A stretch of 64,000 nt of DNA from Phytophthora colocasiae (taxonomy: Eukaryota > Oomycota > Peronosporomycetes > Peronosporales > Peronosporaceae): NCBI GenBank assembly GCA_018806915.1, contig JAGKQI010000091.1, positions 2,852,001 through 2,916,000 on the forward strand, given 5' to 3'. A program made the translations under genes and the position numbers. Below, one piece after another: positions 1-10,499 of the stretch. Numbering within the stretch: the stretch's first letter is position 1; each line of letters opens with the position of its first letter. Under the pieces are notes generated by a model. That model worked only from the letters and a program-made list of their open reading frames with translations, ran no database searches and had not been told where the DNA came from.

Positions 1-1130
1 GCACGCAGCTGCTGACGATGGGGTTCTACTCGATCGGAACGGTGCAAACAGATCGACTCGGATTGCCAGAGTCCATCGTCGGTAGGAAGGAAAAGGGAAG
101 AAGAAGAAGAAGGCACTCAGAAACCGCCCTCCGAACATCGAGCGAGGAACATTCGAGGTGACGGAGCACACACAGGTGCCAGGATTTCGTGCGCTACGCT
201 GGTGGGACAACAAAGCGGTGTATATGCTGCATCGGGGCAGCGTTGAGCTAGACCGGGTTGTACGTCGAGATAAGCTGTCGGGATTGCAAGCAGAGGTCCC
301 GTGCCCTCGGGTTCTGAAAGACTACCAGACACCATGGGGGCGTCGACGTGCATGACCAGCTCCGTTTGCAAAGGCAAGTGCTCTTATGCTGGATATACAC
401 CTTACTAAGCACGCTAATCGTGTATGTACATGTTTTGACAGATACTCGCTGCAACTCGCTATCAAATACAAAAAGTACTACAAGTCACTGTTTCTCGGCT
501 TAGTTGATCTTGCCGTGTAGTGAACGCCTACATCGTACAACGCTCGCCGAGCTGCCGATGGGCTGCGCAAACTCAGTCATCAAGTTTCTCAAGCAACTGC
601 ACCTGGAGCTCTGTCAGCTGCGCGAAGACTGGGAAGGGCTTCGCAGTACTGAGAACGCTGTTGCTACGCCGTCTAAATCTCCCACAAGGCAAAGATCGTC
701 TCGGCACATACCTCTTCAGAATGACGAATGGCGGCCTGGAAACAATCAAGCTGGTAGGAAGCGGCGCACACGCGCGTGCAAGGTGTGCTCCCTCGCTGAA
801 AGGCACCGACGACGCGCGCGGGGGACTCTTCTGTCTACTGCAGCGACTGTAAACTCAATGACAACGTCCAAGAAGGTGAAGGCCTGGCGAGTATTTCTGT
901 GTGATAAGGTTCGTCACAGACACAATGGCGCAGCGATGTCCTGCTTCGAAATTTGGCACAAGGCGTGGAGGAATGGAACGCTCCTGCCATCTAAGGCGCA
1001 GAAGCGCAACATCCGAGCGCGCGTGCCTGCACGGTCAGAAGAGGAGGGGGCTCAGGAGGACAGCGGATCAGGTGAGAAATCAACGACAGGTGTCTTGAAG
1101 CGAGCACGCACGGCCGAGACAAGGCGGTGA
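1..1130 (+). pseudogene. PiggyBac-like transposase relic (C-terminal part)
   Basis: Broken reading frames together spell the C-terminal half of a PiggyBac (DDE_Tnp_1_7-type) transposase. Frame 3 at 3-115 gives LLTMGFYSIGTVQTDRLG. Frame 2 at about 122-337 gives WWDNKAVYML and ELDRVVRRDK, then PCPRVLKDYQT. After a one-base loss in a G run the next frame gives VDVHDQLRLQ, which in this family carries a catalytic Asp. A GC-AG intron is likely at 374-441 (donor AG|GCAAGT), after which the YSLQLAIKYKKYYKSLF block resumes. A TAG and further frame changes follow near 519-550. The tail at 590-1130 has FLKQLHLELCQLR, the paired cysteines CKVC, YCSDC in a neighbouring frame, and LCDKVRH...SCFEIWHKAW, the cysteine-rich zinc knuckle typical of the family. 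The 5' part lies outside the window. At least four frame breaks make it non-functional. The family call rests on remembered motifs; I am fairly sure of it. Confidence 0.8.
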
Positions 1131-1635
1131 GCATTTGTTGTATTGATTTCAGTAAAGCTGACTATAGCAATCTTATTGATAGCAACATCTGTCTTTGAGA
1201 AGCACGGCTTTGGCCATCGTTTGCCTGACTTTGCAATTCTTCGTCTATTTTTTGGCGCAGTCATGTGTTGACTTTACCTCAAAACATACACTTTCCAGTA
1301 TATCGCTTTGATCTACCATCTTGATATCATGGAGATACATGATTAGCGCGGGGACTCCTATCTAGGATTAGGTTTCGGTCACGTCTATCCAACATACAAG
1401 ATATCAAAAATACCTACTATTTGTATTGTAACCCTTCCCCGGACATACACCTTTGGTTTGACCGATGGGGGCGCTGAAAGGGCCTCGCGTTCAAGGGGTT
1501 AAGTCGAGGAATGATGGATAATTTGGCGACATATTTGTAGTCTGTTAGAAAGGTTCCAATATACTATTAAAAAGAATGTATTTCTTGGAACTGTGGTAAA
1601 AATAACAGTGACAAAATATACTTTTTCAGCAAACG
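1131..1635. other. Non-coding gap with possible PiggyBac right end
   Basis: No convincing gene. It should hold the 3' untranslated part of the PiggyBac relic. At 1495-1502 the sequence GGGGTTAA ends in TTAA, the target site of PiggyBac elements, whose termini normally read GGG next to TTAA. That makes 1499-1502 a candidate right boundary, but the left end is outside the window, so the inverted repeat cannot be matched. Beyond it, AT-rich sequence leads to the LRR-protein gene start at 1636. Confidence 0.35.
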
Positions 1636-3813
1636 ATGGGGTTGCCAATTGGTTCTGTTTCTTCAGCAGAGTATTTGAAGCTTTCGGTTTACAGCTACTC
1701 GTTCTGGTGGTTAGCCATTTTGGCTGTTCATTCGCTGTCGTGCGCTTACAATGCGTGCTTTGCCAAGTTTTACTGGGACTTTGATGCGACTTTCTTGAGT
1801 TATTCACTGGAGAACTACTCGATTGGAATGCCTCGCGAAAATTTCCAAACTATTGCTTATGCTCATGTAATTTTAGCTTCGATTCACGGACTGTATGTCT
1901 TACACATGGTTGTGAAATTGATTCAGCGGTGTTTGGTGTCTTTGAGCCAGTTTACCAGATTCGGTAGTAAAATGACTGAACAACGTCCAGCTTCCATGCA
2001 ATACGTGAATGAAGAGAGAACTGGGAGTATTGTAACTCGGGTGTATATGAAACTTGCCCACCGTCGTGGATTTTTCGGTGTCAATAGTGAGTATTTCCAC
2101 TCCATCCTCATTATTCGAGAGATCCTAGAGACTGTTCTCCAGACCGTACAAGCTGTCCGCATGAGCAAATACCTCCCACACCCACGACTGAATACCTTTT
2201 ACGTGGCTTTGCTTGTGGTGAATTGCTGGTCGTCTGTATTGCTTTACTCTCGATTGTTTTCCAGCGGAGAAGCTTATCGCCGTTTTGCGTTGGTTGTATG
2301 TGACTGCGCACTAGATCTGATGTCAACGGTTGGCGTGACTGCTATGATCGTTATCGGATATGCTGATACGTACAACATCGAACTAGCAGGGTTCGATTAT
2401 GAGCTTCTCATGGATGACAACTGGATAGCTCAAATGCTGAATGAAGCGCAAATGATTCTGGTTGTCTCGTGGGCGGATATGGCGATGCGCGTTATCTTTT
2501 CTCTCGGACTCATTATCACTACAGCAAGCATGCAAGAGTTGCTACAAATCGCTCCGAAAAATCATCAATTAAAACCTGTCGGTCTACTCGACCGTTTAGC
2601 AATGATTTCTCCCCGAGTTGTCCCCTTGGTACCTTATAAGACAAGAAAAATGACAAATCCACTGGGCTTACATGGCAAGAAAGCTGCTTTGAAGGCACAA
2701 GCTCAAAAGGGAAACAAAACGGTCACAGAAGGGTTGACACGTTTGTTTGGACAACATCTCTTTCGTGGAGTGCATTTATTATTTGGTCTATGGGGTTTGC
2801 TGTGATTCTACTGCACATCCAGGCTATCACAAGATCGCCACTGTTGGAATGCCTGCCAAAAGTCTATCCAATGGCTGGAGCACTGCCATCCTGCTTTGTT
2901 GTACATTTTAACTGCTATGATCTTGGAATCTCCGGCAATTTAGAAGAAGTCGCCAAGGAGTGGAGGAAATTTGATCGTCGAACGACCGTCAAACTCCATA
3001 TTTTGCATTGCCCGAGTTTCGTAATGCCCGAGACCTTTCAGGATTTTATTAAACTACAAGAAATTGAAGTATACAACTCCACTATTGACGACTGGGGTAG
3101 TGATTCTGCGATGACGAATACCCACCATCCTCGTCTAGCAACTTTATCCGTTGTGCGTACGATGATGACGGATAATACCCTTCCACTTGGATTTCAGTCA
3201 ACAGATTTCCCCGCCAATCTTTTCGAAATTTTCTTCTGTGAAACTAATCTGCAGCATATACCCGACGATATTGACTTAAAATGGCATGTCGGCACGAGTG
3301 TTTACGTCGAGAATAGTCAATTAAATGCTGTGCCGCTAGCGTTAATTCGCTTGCAACCATACTATCTCGTCTTGGGAGGGAACCCAATCACCGAAGTTCC
3401 ACCTGACCTTTTTGAAATCTCCGGATTACTTTACCTGATTCTAAGACGCACTAACATCAGTATGCTGCCGCGAATTATCCCGTATCCTACGAGCAGTGCG
3501 CCGTTTGTGGATATTCGAGACACGGCCGTATCATTTTTCTGGTCGTGGATGGACCCACTCGTTAAGTCGATGCTAGAAATGTCGCCTATGATCCTTGCTA
3601 GTGGATCTACGTATTGCAAATGAGCTTGATCGAATAATGAACGGTACGTCGTACAACTTCAGTGCTCCGTTTCAAGCGGGCCTGTCAACATTGCTCATGA
3701 ATTCATCCGAGGAGAACTGGGAGGTTCTTCATCAAGCTGTTGACTGCTCACCGCCAGATTACTCGACAACGTTTCGCCTATGGGAGTCGGATAAAAAGTA
3801 TAGCATGGAATAA
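1636..3813 (+). pseudogene. Polytopic membrane protein with leucine-rich repeats, two frameshifts
   Basis: Three consecutive ORFs (1636-2805, about 2766-3623, about 3606-3813) belong to one protein of about 725 codons. The N-terminal part has several hydrophobic segments (near residues 20-45, 75-95, 185-205, 215-240 and 270-300). Another segment, AFIIWSMGFAVILLHIQA, spans the first frame break at about 2765. The following part contains irregular leucine-rich repeats, for example LYLILRRTNISMLP and PYYLVLGGNPITEVPPDLF. The first break behaves as a one-base loss, the second (AAATGAG near 3618) as a one-base gain, so the total length stays a multiple of three. No intron signals sit at the breaks. 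This combination of membrane segments and LRRs is common among Phytophthora proteins of unknown role. It may be a recent pseudogene, or the sequence may carry two indel errors. The start is the ATG 6 nt after a TTTTCAGCAAACG context. Confidence 0.65.
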
Positions 3814-3957
3814 TTCAATCCTTGTAATATATTTTTTTAAATATTTAAAAAGAAGAACATCAAACCTACTATAAATAATTTACCTCTTATTCATCATATG
3901 CTAATCAAACGACCATCACTCCTCACCGCAACACCTGAGTTCCGCACTCAAGGAGCG

Positions 3958-6399
3958 ATGTCTAGCGCGTCTCCTGCGCTGTCCGCGCCCATTCCCTTCG
4001 TGACGCTCTCGGACGATGGTAGTTTCGATATTGCACCCGAGGCTGTGACTTACTTGCAACAGATCCGCGGCGACATCGCCGTCGTGGCCATCGCAGGCCT
4101 TTACCGCACTGGTAAATCGTATTTACTCAATTTGTTACTTGGAAGAGATCAAGAAAGCGAAATGTTCGACGTTGGAGCTACAGTTAACGCCTGTACGAAA
4201 GGAATTTGGATCTGGGGACAACCAGTCGCTAATCAAAGCCGTCATCCAGCCTTTAAACACCTTAGTAAAGACACTACCATTGTGTTCATGGACACGGAGG
4301 GTCTAGGCTCTACCCAACGCTCGCAGACTCAGGACACGAGGATATTTGCACTGGCATTGCTTTTGTCCTCTCTGTTCATCTACAACAGTCGAGGAGTTAT
4401 CGATGCCAGTGCCATTGAAGATTTGTCTCTTGTGGTGAATTTGACCAAGTACATCCAAGCTAAAGCTCATGCAGATGAGATCGAGGATGGCAGTGAACTG
4501 TCCGCGTTTTTCCCGGACTTTTTGTGGGTGGTGAGAGATTTCACACTGCAATTACAAGAGGACGGGAGGAAGGTGACGTCCAAGGACTATTTTGAAAGTG
4601 CATTGAAACAACAGCCACCTCTAACGGAAGAAGTGGTGCAAAAGAACAAGATTCGGTCACTTTTATCGACGTTTTTCCCGTCAAGAGATTGTGTAACGAT
4701 GGTACGGCCTTTGAGTGACGAAAAGCTACTGAGAAGCTTGATTAAACAGCCGTACGAATCTCTGCGACCGGAATTCCGTGAGGGGATGGAAGTGCTAAGG
4801 AACAGATTGTCGACTTTGCTGAAGCCCAAAACAATGATGGCAAAAGCGCTGAATGGCTCGATGCTGGTGTCGTTAGCTGAGAATTACGTGGCTGCCTTTA
4901 ATAGCGGATCTAGTCCGGTGATCACGTCGGTTTGGGATCGAGTATTAGAGTCTCAGTGCGATCAGGCTCTTGACTCTGCCAAACAGATTTTTCAATCTCG
5001 AATGGATGCTGCTATTGCAGAAAAGACAAGTACGTATTGCAAAGTTTTGATGCAAATTAACGTAAATCACGTTGACTAACTTTTGTACAGGTCCTGTGAC
5101 CGTTAACAGTATGATGCGTACGCGGCCTCTTGAAGACAACGAGTTAGCGGTTATGTATGCAGTAGCTCTCGGAGCAGCTGAAAAGGAGCTGTTAGGCGAA
5201 GACATCACGTCGTACTCGTCTATCGAAACTTATTTGCTCCAGCTCTCAGAGTATTCCCTCGACATTTTGCAGACCAAATATTCAGACAATGACGCTGTAT
5301 CAGTCACTTACAACAAGGAGCTACTTAAAGAATTGTGTAACTCCAAGTCCAAGTCCAAGTCGCTCGATGATCTTACACCGGTCTCAGGAGACGGTTCTCA
5401 GCAATTGGAAGACCAACTTGCATACTCCAAGGAAGTGCTGGACGATATTGTGATGCAGTACAAAGCTCGAGCACTGGGAGCCTGTAGGATCGCGACACTG
5501 AACACGTTTCTTATCGAAAACATGATCGAAGGCATCTTTGAGTGGGGTGCCATGGTGAAAACGATATTTCGCTCCCAAGAGGCCAAGCGGGTAAATGACA
5601 TCGCAAATACTCAACAACGATTGCGATCAATTGAAGCGAAGGTTCGTGTGGCGCAAGATATGCTTGCCCAGCAGAAAAACTCCTATGAAAGAGCAGTGGA
5701 ATCAATATCCGAGCGCCTAACAAACGAACGGGACACGCTTTCTGACGATATCAAGGGCAAGAGATCAGAGATCGAGCAAGCACGGCTGCAAGTTGAGCGA
5801 TTACGTGCGCTGCATCAAGAGGCACTAGATTGCTTGGACAAACAGATTGAAGAAGCTAAGGACGAACGGAATCGGCTCGAGAGTGATGTTCGTGATGCCC
5901 AAACTCGACGAGAGAATGAACGGCAGGAAGCACAACGCCAGCTGCTTGAAAATGAACGCAATTTTCACAACGAAGAGAAGGGTTTGCTCGAGGGACAGCA
6001 GAAGTTCATGGAGAAGGTCGTCGAGTTGGAGCGGCAACTCGGGGATATGGAAACTGATCAAGTCGCAGAGCTCTTTCGCATCGAGAAGGCTAATCAGGAT
6101 GAAATTTCCCAGTTGTCTCTCCAACACCAGGACGAGCAAGACGCACTACAGGAGAAAGTTGATCAGGTACTTGACACCAGGGTGTTGCCATCATGTTGAA
6201 TCTGACAATTTGTTTGTGCATTCAGGATATGCAAGCACTGAGGAACGAGCAAGAAGAAGAGATCAGAGCGCTCCAAAGCGAGCGAGATGATAAGAAAGCC
6301 CTTGTTATATCTTTACGGAAGCAATTAGAGGAGAAAGAGGCGAGAAAGCGAGAGAAAGCCAATCAGCTTTTTGGTGGAGATGAATGCGCCATCCAGTGA
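3958..6399 (+). CDS. Guanylate-binding-protein-like large GTPase (dynamin superfamily)
   Basis: Three exons, 3958-5029, 5091-6166 and 6226-6399, give 773 aa. Intron 1 (61 nt) has a CTAAC branch-point-like site, intron 2 is 59 nt, and both are GT-AG and restore frame exactly. An in-frame ATG at 3898 would add 20 residues; 3958 was chosen because the conserved part begins soon after. Counting from 3898, the P-loop GLYRTGKS is at 67-74, the switch II DTEG at 132-135 and the GBP-type RD motif in LWVVRDFTL near 220. The rest is an alpha-helical stalk and a long charged coiled coil (exons 2-3), as in GBP/atlastin-like proteins. There is no CaaX box or membrane segment at the C terminus. The family hydrolyses GTP and remodels membranes; the role in this organism is unknown. 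The 3' end faces the myotubularin gene tail-to-tail across 282 bp in which I see nothing. Confidence 0.88.
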
Positions 6400-6681
6400 G
6401 GTAGGAGACACAAATTGTTTGAGTATTTGGTCAAATATTTCTGGTGGCGTTGCGATCATCGGTATTCCACACAGTTTGAACATGTAGCGACCTGGATGGG
6501 AACCAAGTGTAACCACTAAACCTACCGAAAACAACTGTAGAACTTTGCAAGTTCTTCATTCTCAGAGCTGAGGACTGATGTTATTGGCAACAGAACTAAA
6601 GTAAGCTGCAACTGCAAAACTGCAAAATGCAGGCTTGCAATTTATGTCCATCCATTTACCTAACTTCTTATCATACAAAAT

Positions 6682-9600
6682 TTAGCGTTCTTCTTCAGCT
6701 GAAGGAACATTTTTAAGCAATTGCGAGAGCTGCTCCTGGTAATTTGCTTCCACTTCCTCGAGATGTCGACGCTTCTCCTCCTGTAATTTGGCAATCTGCC
6801 TCTCAAGTGATGGCATTTCTGCCCCACTGTTATCGGTATTTCGAGAAGAAGTGCTGCCTTCTGAGACCGCCCTTCGCTCGCGACGTTGAGGTATTATAAC
6901 CGGTGATATTAAACTGTTTGAGGAACTATCATCTTTGATTCGACCGCTTCGTTCCCATTTCAAAGCCTCTTCCTCCATGCGCTTTGTCATCGTCTCCAAT
7001 CGCAGCAGAAGATCAAGGTGTAACGTTTCGATTTCCACACTTGCATCGCGGTCAAAATGACTACTAGGATCCCATCGTAAGTAATAGTGAGTCCAGAACC
7101 TTAGCGACTTCATCGAACACGACGGTACGATCACATCTTCACACGAGGCTAAAGCTCCATACCGACCAATCTCATCACCCTCGGAGATCGCATCAGTATC
7201 CGATGTGTTCCACACTCCATCGGAAGATAACGGTGCACGTTCTACTACAGGCATGAAAAGCGACGTTAGCGACGAGCGCGACTTCGGGGTCGGTGGCCTT
7301 GCAACCGCCTCAACGTCTTCTCCATTCCGACCTACGTAGAACGACCGAGAACGCGGGGCAACTGCAGGGGACGAGGGAAAGCTGGCTAAAGCTGATATCT
7401 CCAATGGCTGCGGGTATGAGTAGCCTGTATCGAGGTCGCGTACCAGTTTGTGATAGCAGGATGGTTGTAAAACCATCGCATCCAAGCCGCTTTCACTATC
7501 CCACCCGTCGAAGTCGTTGCCAAACGACGAATCACTACTGTCGAGGCTCTGGCGAGACATTTCATGTGCAAGCTGAACGTGTGTAGACTCTAAGGCTGCA
7601 TTCACTTTTGCGTCTGTCGCTTCAGCATTCGAGTGTGATGGAGACGAAGCCGCAGCAACAGTGCTACCAAACATCATTGAGGTAGGAGTTGAGCAAGCTG
7701 ACGAGACATCCGACCCGTCAAACGCATTTCTCCCGTAGTCCTGGTAATCCGTCACCGAGTGAACTTCGCAGTTCTCATGCGTCATTACAGGAACTGACCG
7801 CGGGGATTCTTCATACGATTGCCCCAATGATTTTTCAAAACACTGCCGTGTGGCTGTGACGCTTGCCTTCCATTTCATTCTGGGGGCGTTCTGCGGCTGG
7901 TAAAAAGGGTTGACCACTACTGCACGATCAACAGTGCTAAGATATGACCACAATGACTGCGTCGGATGCACCGATTCCTGCTCCACACGTTCCCGTTGAG
8001 AGTTATAAAGAAATGTTCCAAACCGACACGAATACAAGTGATCCAGGATGAGGATGAGATAGCGTTCATTGAACTCAAAGGCGCTCGGGAACTGTACCAT
8101 CACTTGCCATACACAGTCTATCCACTGCAGGAAAACTGGCGAGGTCTCGCTCGTGTTATTGCTAGATCCATGTGACGTTCTATCACGGAATTTGTGGCCA
8201 AAAGAGCACCATTCCTTTTCGATAAGCCGCTCAAAACCGAATATTGTCCGGTAGTAGGGATCTATCAACAGCTCTGTCAATGCTGTCAGTTGTGCCGTGC
8301 GATCCCACCCGTCACTGCAGTGAATCAACACGCTGGACTTTTGTTCTTTGACGATGCGGACAATTTCCACTGCCGAGTCCAGTATACGAGAAACGTGGTC
8401 TAACCAGCGGGTCGAGGCCAACTGGTCCAGCCATTTGTCGTTGTGTTGCTTCGTAGTGCACATATCCATCAGCTTGTGGTAACATTTGCGCATTGTGTGG
8501 ATATTCTCGATGCCCATAAAAATCAATTTACACTCCGTTAGCACCAGCGACGACTCCATCGTTTCCAAGACCTGTCGGTGTCCACCACTGTCATCCCAGC
8601 CACTTCCACCGCTTGAGTCATTCACAGAATGAGAATCTCCATTGATAGCAATGGGAGTTGCAGTCGCCCCAGCAGAAATTACAGCAGCTGCTGCTGCGTT
8701 GTGTTCTGAAGACATATCAGCGTATTTTAACGAAGAAGTAGCGTGTCGCGTCTCGTAATGCTCGGTAAGTTCGTACCCAGCACGACCAACTGTCTTCTGC
8801 GCAACAGCATTCTTCCAAGGTCTCGCATCAATGATCACAAGCTTCGTTGACGACGGGTTGGTTGCTGCAATCGCTTGAATGAGAAATACGTCTTTGTCGC
8901 ATTGCTTCTGTCCAAGTCCAACCAACGGCTGGCTGCTACGACAAATGACTGCACCAGTATGTCGATCGCGCCATGAGAGAACTGGGATACGTCCTTTGGA
9001 GCGAAACTTCGACGCCACTGCAAGGACGCTATCAGAAACTGAGGCTGGTACAGCTAATATGGACGGATACGTTGCGCAAAGCTCGTACTGATCGTTGACG
9101 TAGCTCAATCGCCATCGGTTGGTCGAAGAAGAGATCCCCATTCGCTGGAACTCCGCCACAGCATCGTAAATATTCCACCCGTTCACTGCGCTATTAACGT
9201 CATCGAATCTTTCCAGTGAAAACTTAGCAAACTCGTCCACTTTCCCATCCGGCTCACCTAGTGCGTGCATTCTCACAAGAGCGTACGTACGATCAAATTG
9301 GCTAAATGACTGCTTCGACACCAGTCCCTCAAATATAAACTGTAGACGCCGGAAATCTTTGCCCACAACCTCAAGAAGTCCGCTATCTGTCTCCACCATC
9401 TCCTTTCTCTTTACACGTTCAATCGTCACCAGTGGAATCGCTTGATACGCCACTAACGCCTCTGTGTGAAGGTCACTGGCGTACGGTAATTCATCCTCCC
9501 GCACGTTATTCCTCACATTAGCACCTTCCAGGGAAAATCTCCCCATAGATGTTTCTCCATCAGGTGCGGGGCTAAACACCAGTCGATAATTCGTCACATA

Positions 9601-10371
9601 CAACCTGCCCACATGTTCTATCCGCTCCAAAAAGCGCACTCGAACATTATCGTTCCGTACCAAAACTGCTTCACCTGGTAAAGTCTGCAGACCGTCATTA
9701 TGGTAATCTGTGTCGTCACTCCCTGATCTTTCCCATCCACTGTAACTGTCACTTGACGTTGCCCTTGTAAAAGCTGGAGACGTACCAGGGATGTATCTCT
9801 GTACGTTTGAAGTGATGATTCCTCCTTCCATCACGTCACTGCCAAAACCCATCGACCCTCTATATCCTGATGGTCGATATCCAGAATCCCTCCTTGTTTT
9901 CTCTGCAATGTGAGACTTGGACGCCCATTGTCTGTCTGTATTTGAAGCTTCTCGGTCTGCAGTGTCACTATGACGTCGAACAGGTTGGAAGCTTCGAGCT
10001 CTTTGTCGCTCGTGCACCATCTTTGCATGAGCCTTTTTAGCTGCTATTGAGCATTTCCCACATACTCGAACAGGAGTGAAGAAACCTGAGTTAACTAAAG
10101 GCATTCGAGCAGAGGAACAAGCATCACAGAACACATTTCCACATCGTCTACAGTGATGACGACGCAGCATAATGGAGAACGAAGCTTGACAGTTGTAACA
10201 TCGTTCTGCTAAGCTGTCTGGGACCCACGCAACGACATGACGGCGGCGGTGGCCTGGAGCGGACTTCGGTTGTCTTCGGGACGTCAGGTGGAGAGATGTC
10301 GGCTCCACGGGGGCACTGGCGCCCGTAAGGACAGGGGAGATGGCGACGCGAGGAGGGGCCATAGGGTACAT
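6682..10371 (-). CDS. FYVE-domain myotubularin phosphoinositide 3-phosphatase
   Basis: Single-exon ORF of 1,229 aa. An N-terminal FYVE zinc finger occupies about residues 49-110, with WVPD, the RRHHCRRCG signature and RVC, so it should bind PI3P on endosomes. A PH-GRAM region follows near 235-345 (EAVLVRNDNVRVRFL, RLYVTNYRLVF). The myotubularin catalytic domain carries the intact CX5R loop CSDGWDRT near residue 685, so it is predicted to be an active 3-phosphatase on PI3P and PI(3,5)P2. A serine-rich, low-complexity linker and a short C-terminal coiled coil (LERQIAKLQEEKRR) close the protein. Animal MTMR3/4 carry FYVE at the C terminus; here it is first. Start ATG at 10371, with a second in-frame ATG three codons later. 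It is divergent from the trehalose synthase gene across 128 bp. Confidence 0.92.
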   Translation of the reverse strand: MYPMAPPRVAISPVLTGASAPVEPTSLHLTSRRQPKSAPGHRRRHVVAWVPDSLAERCYNCQASFSIMLRRHHCRRCGNVFCDACSSARMPLVNSGFFTPVRVCGKCSIAAKKAHAKMVHERQRARSFQPVRRHSDTADREASNTDRQWASKSHIAEKTRRDSGYRPSGYRGSMGFGSDVMEGGIITSNVQRYIPGTSPAFTRATSSDSYSGWERSGSDDTDYHNDGLQTLPGEAVLVRNDNVRVRFLERIEHVGRLYVTNYRLVFSPAPDGETSMGRFSLEGANVRNNVREDELPYASDLHTEALVAYQAIPLVTIERVKRKEMVETDSGLLEVVGKDFRRLQFIFEGLVSKQSFSQFDRTYALVRMHALGEPDGKVDEFAKFSLERFDDVNSAVNGWNIYDAVAEFQRMGISSSTNRWRLSYVNDQYELCATYPSILAVPASVSDSVLAVASKFRSKGRIPVLSWRDRHTGAVICRSSQPLVGLGQKQCDKDVFLIQAIAATNPSSTKLVIIDARPWKNAVAQKTVGRAGYELTEHYETRHATSSLKYADMSSEHNAAAAAVISAGATATPIAINGDSHSVNDSSGGSGWDDSGGHRQVLETMESSLVLTECKLIFMGIENIHTMRKCYHKLMDMCTTKQHNDKWLDQLASTRWLDHVSRILDSAVEIVRIVKEQKSSVLIHCSDGWDRTAQLTALTELLIDPYYRTIFGFERLIEKEWCSFGHKFRDRTSHGSSNNTSETSPVFLQWIDCVWQVMVQFPSAFEFNERYLILILDHLYSCRFGTFLYNSQRERVEQESVHPTQSLWSYLSTVDRAVVVNPFYQPQNAPRMKWKASVTATRQCFEKSLGQSYEESPRSVPVMTHENCEVHSVTDYQDYGRNAFDGSDVSSACSTPTSMMFGSTVAAASSPSHSNAEATDAKVNAALESTHVQLAHEMSRQSLDSSDSSFGNDFDGWDSESGLDAMVLQPSCYHKLVRDLDTGYSYPQPLEISALASFPSSPAVAPRSRSFYVGRNGEDVEAVARPPTPKSRSSLTSLFMPVVERAPLSSDGVWNTSDTDAISEGDEIGRYGALASCEDVIVPSCSMKSLRFWTHYYLRWDPSSHFDRDASVEIETLHLDLLLRLETMTKRMEEEALKWERSGRIKDDSSSNSLISPVIIPQRRERRAVSEGSTSSRNTDNSGAEMPSLERQIAKLQEEKRRHLEEVEANYQEQLSQLLKNVPSAEEER

Positions 10372-10499
10372 GCCGTAGTAGTTCCCCGGTAGCCAGGTCG
10401 GTATCGTACCGGTATACCATGTTCACATTACCCTTAATAAGGGTCCCATAAGGGATAGTAGTACTATTCTGATTGTATACACTACTATACGTAAACTGT
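10372..10499. promoter_or_regulatory. Short divergent promoter between myotubularin and TPS genes
   Basis: Only 128 bp separate the two start codons, so the genes probably share regulatory DNA. The interval holds a palindrome with 7-bp arms at 10430-10444 (ACCCTTA, centre A, TAAGGGT), a second CCATAAGGG, and several TAGTA/TACTA motifs including ATAGT-AGT-ACTAT. No proven factor site is recognisable. Confidence 0.5.
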
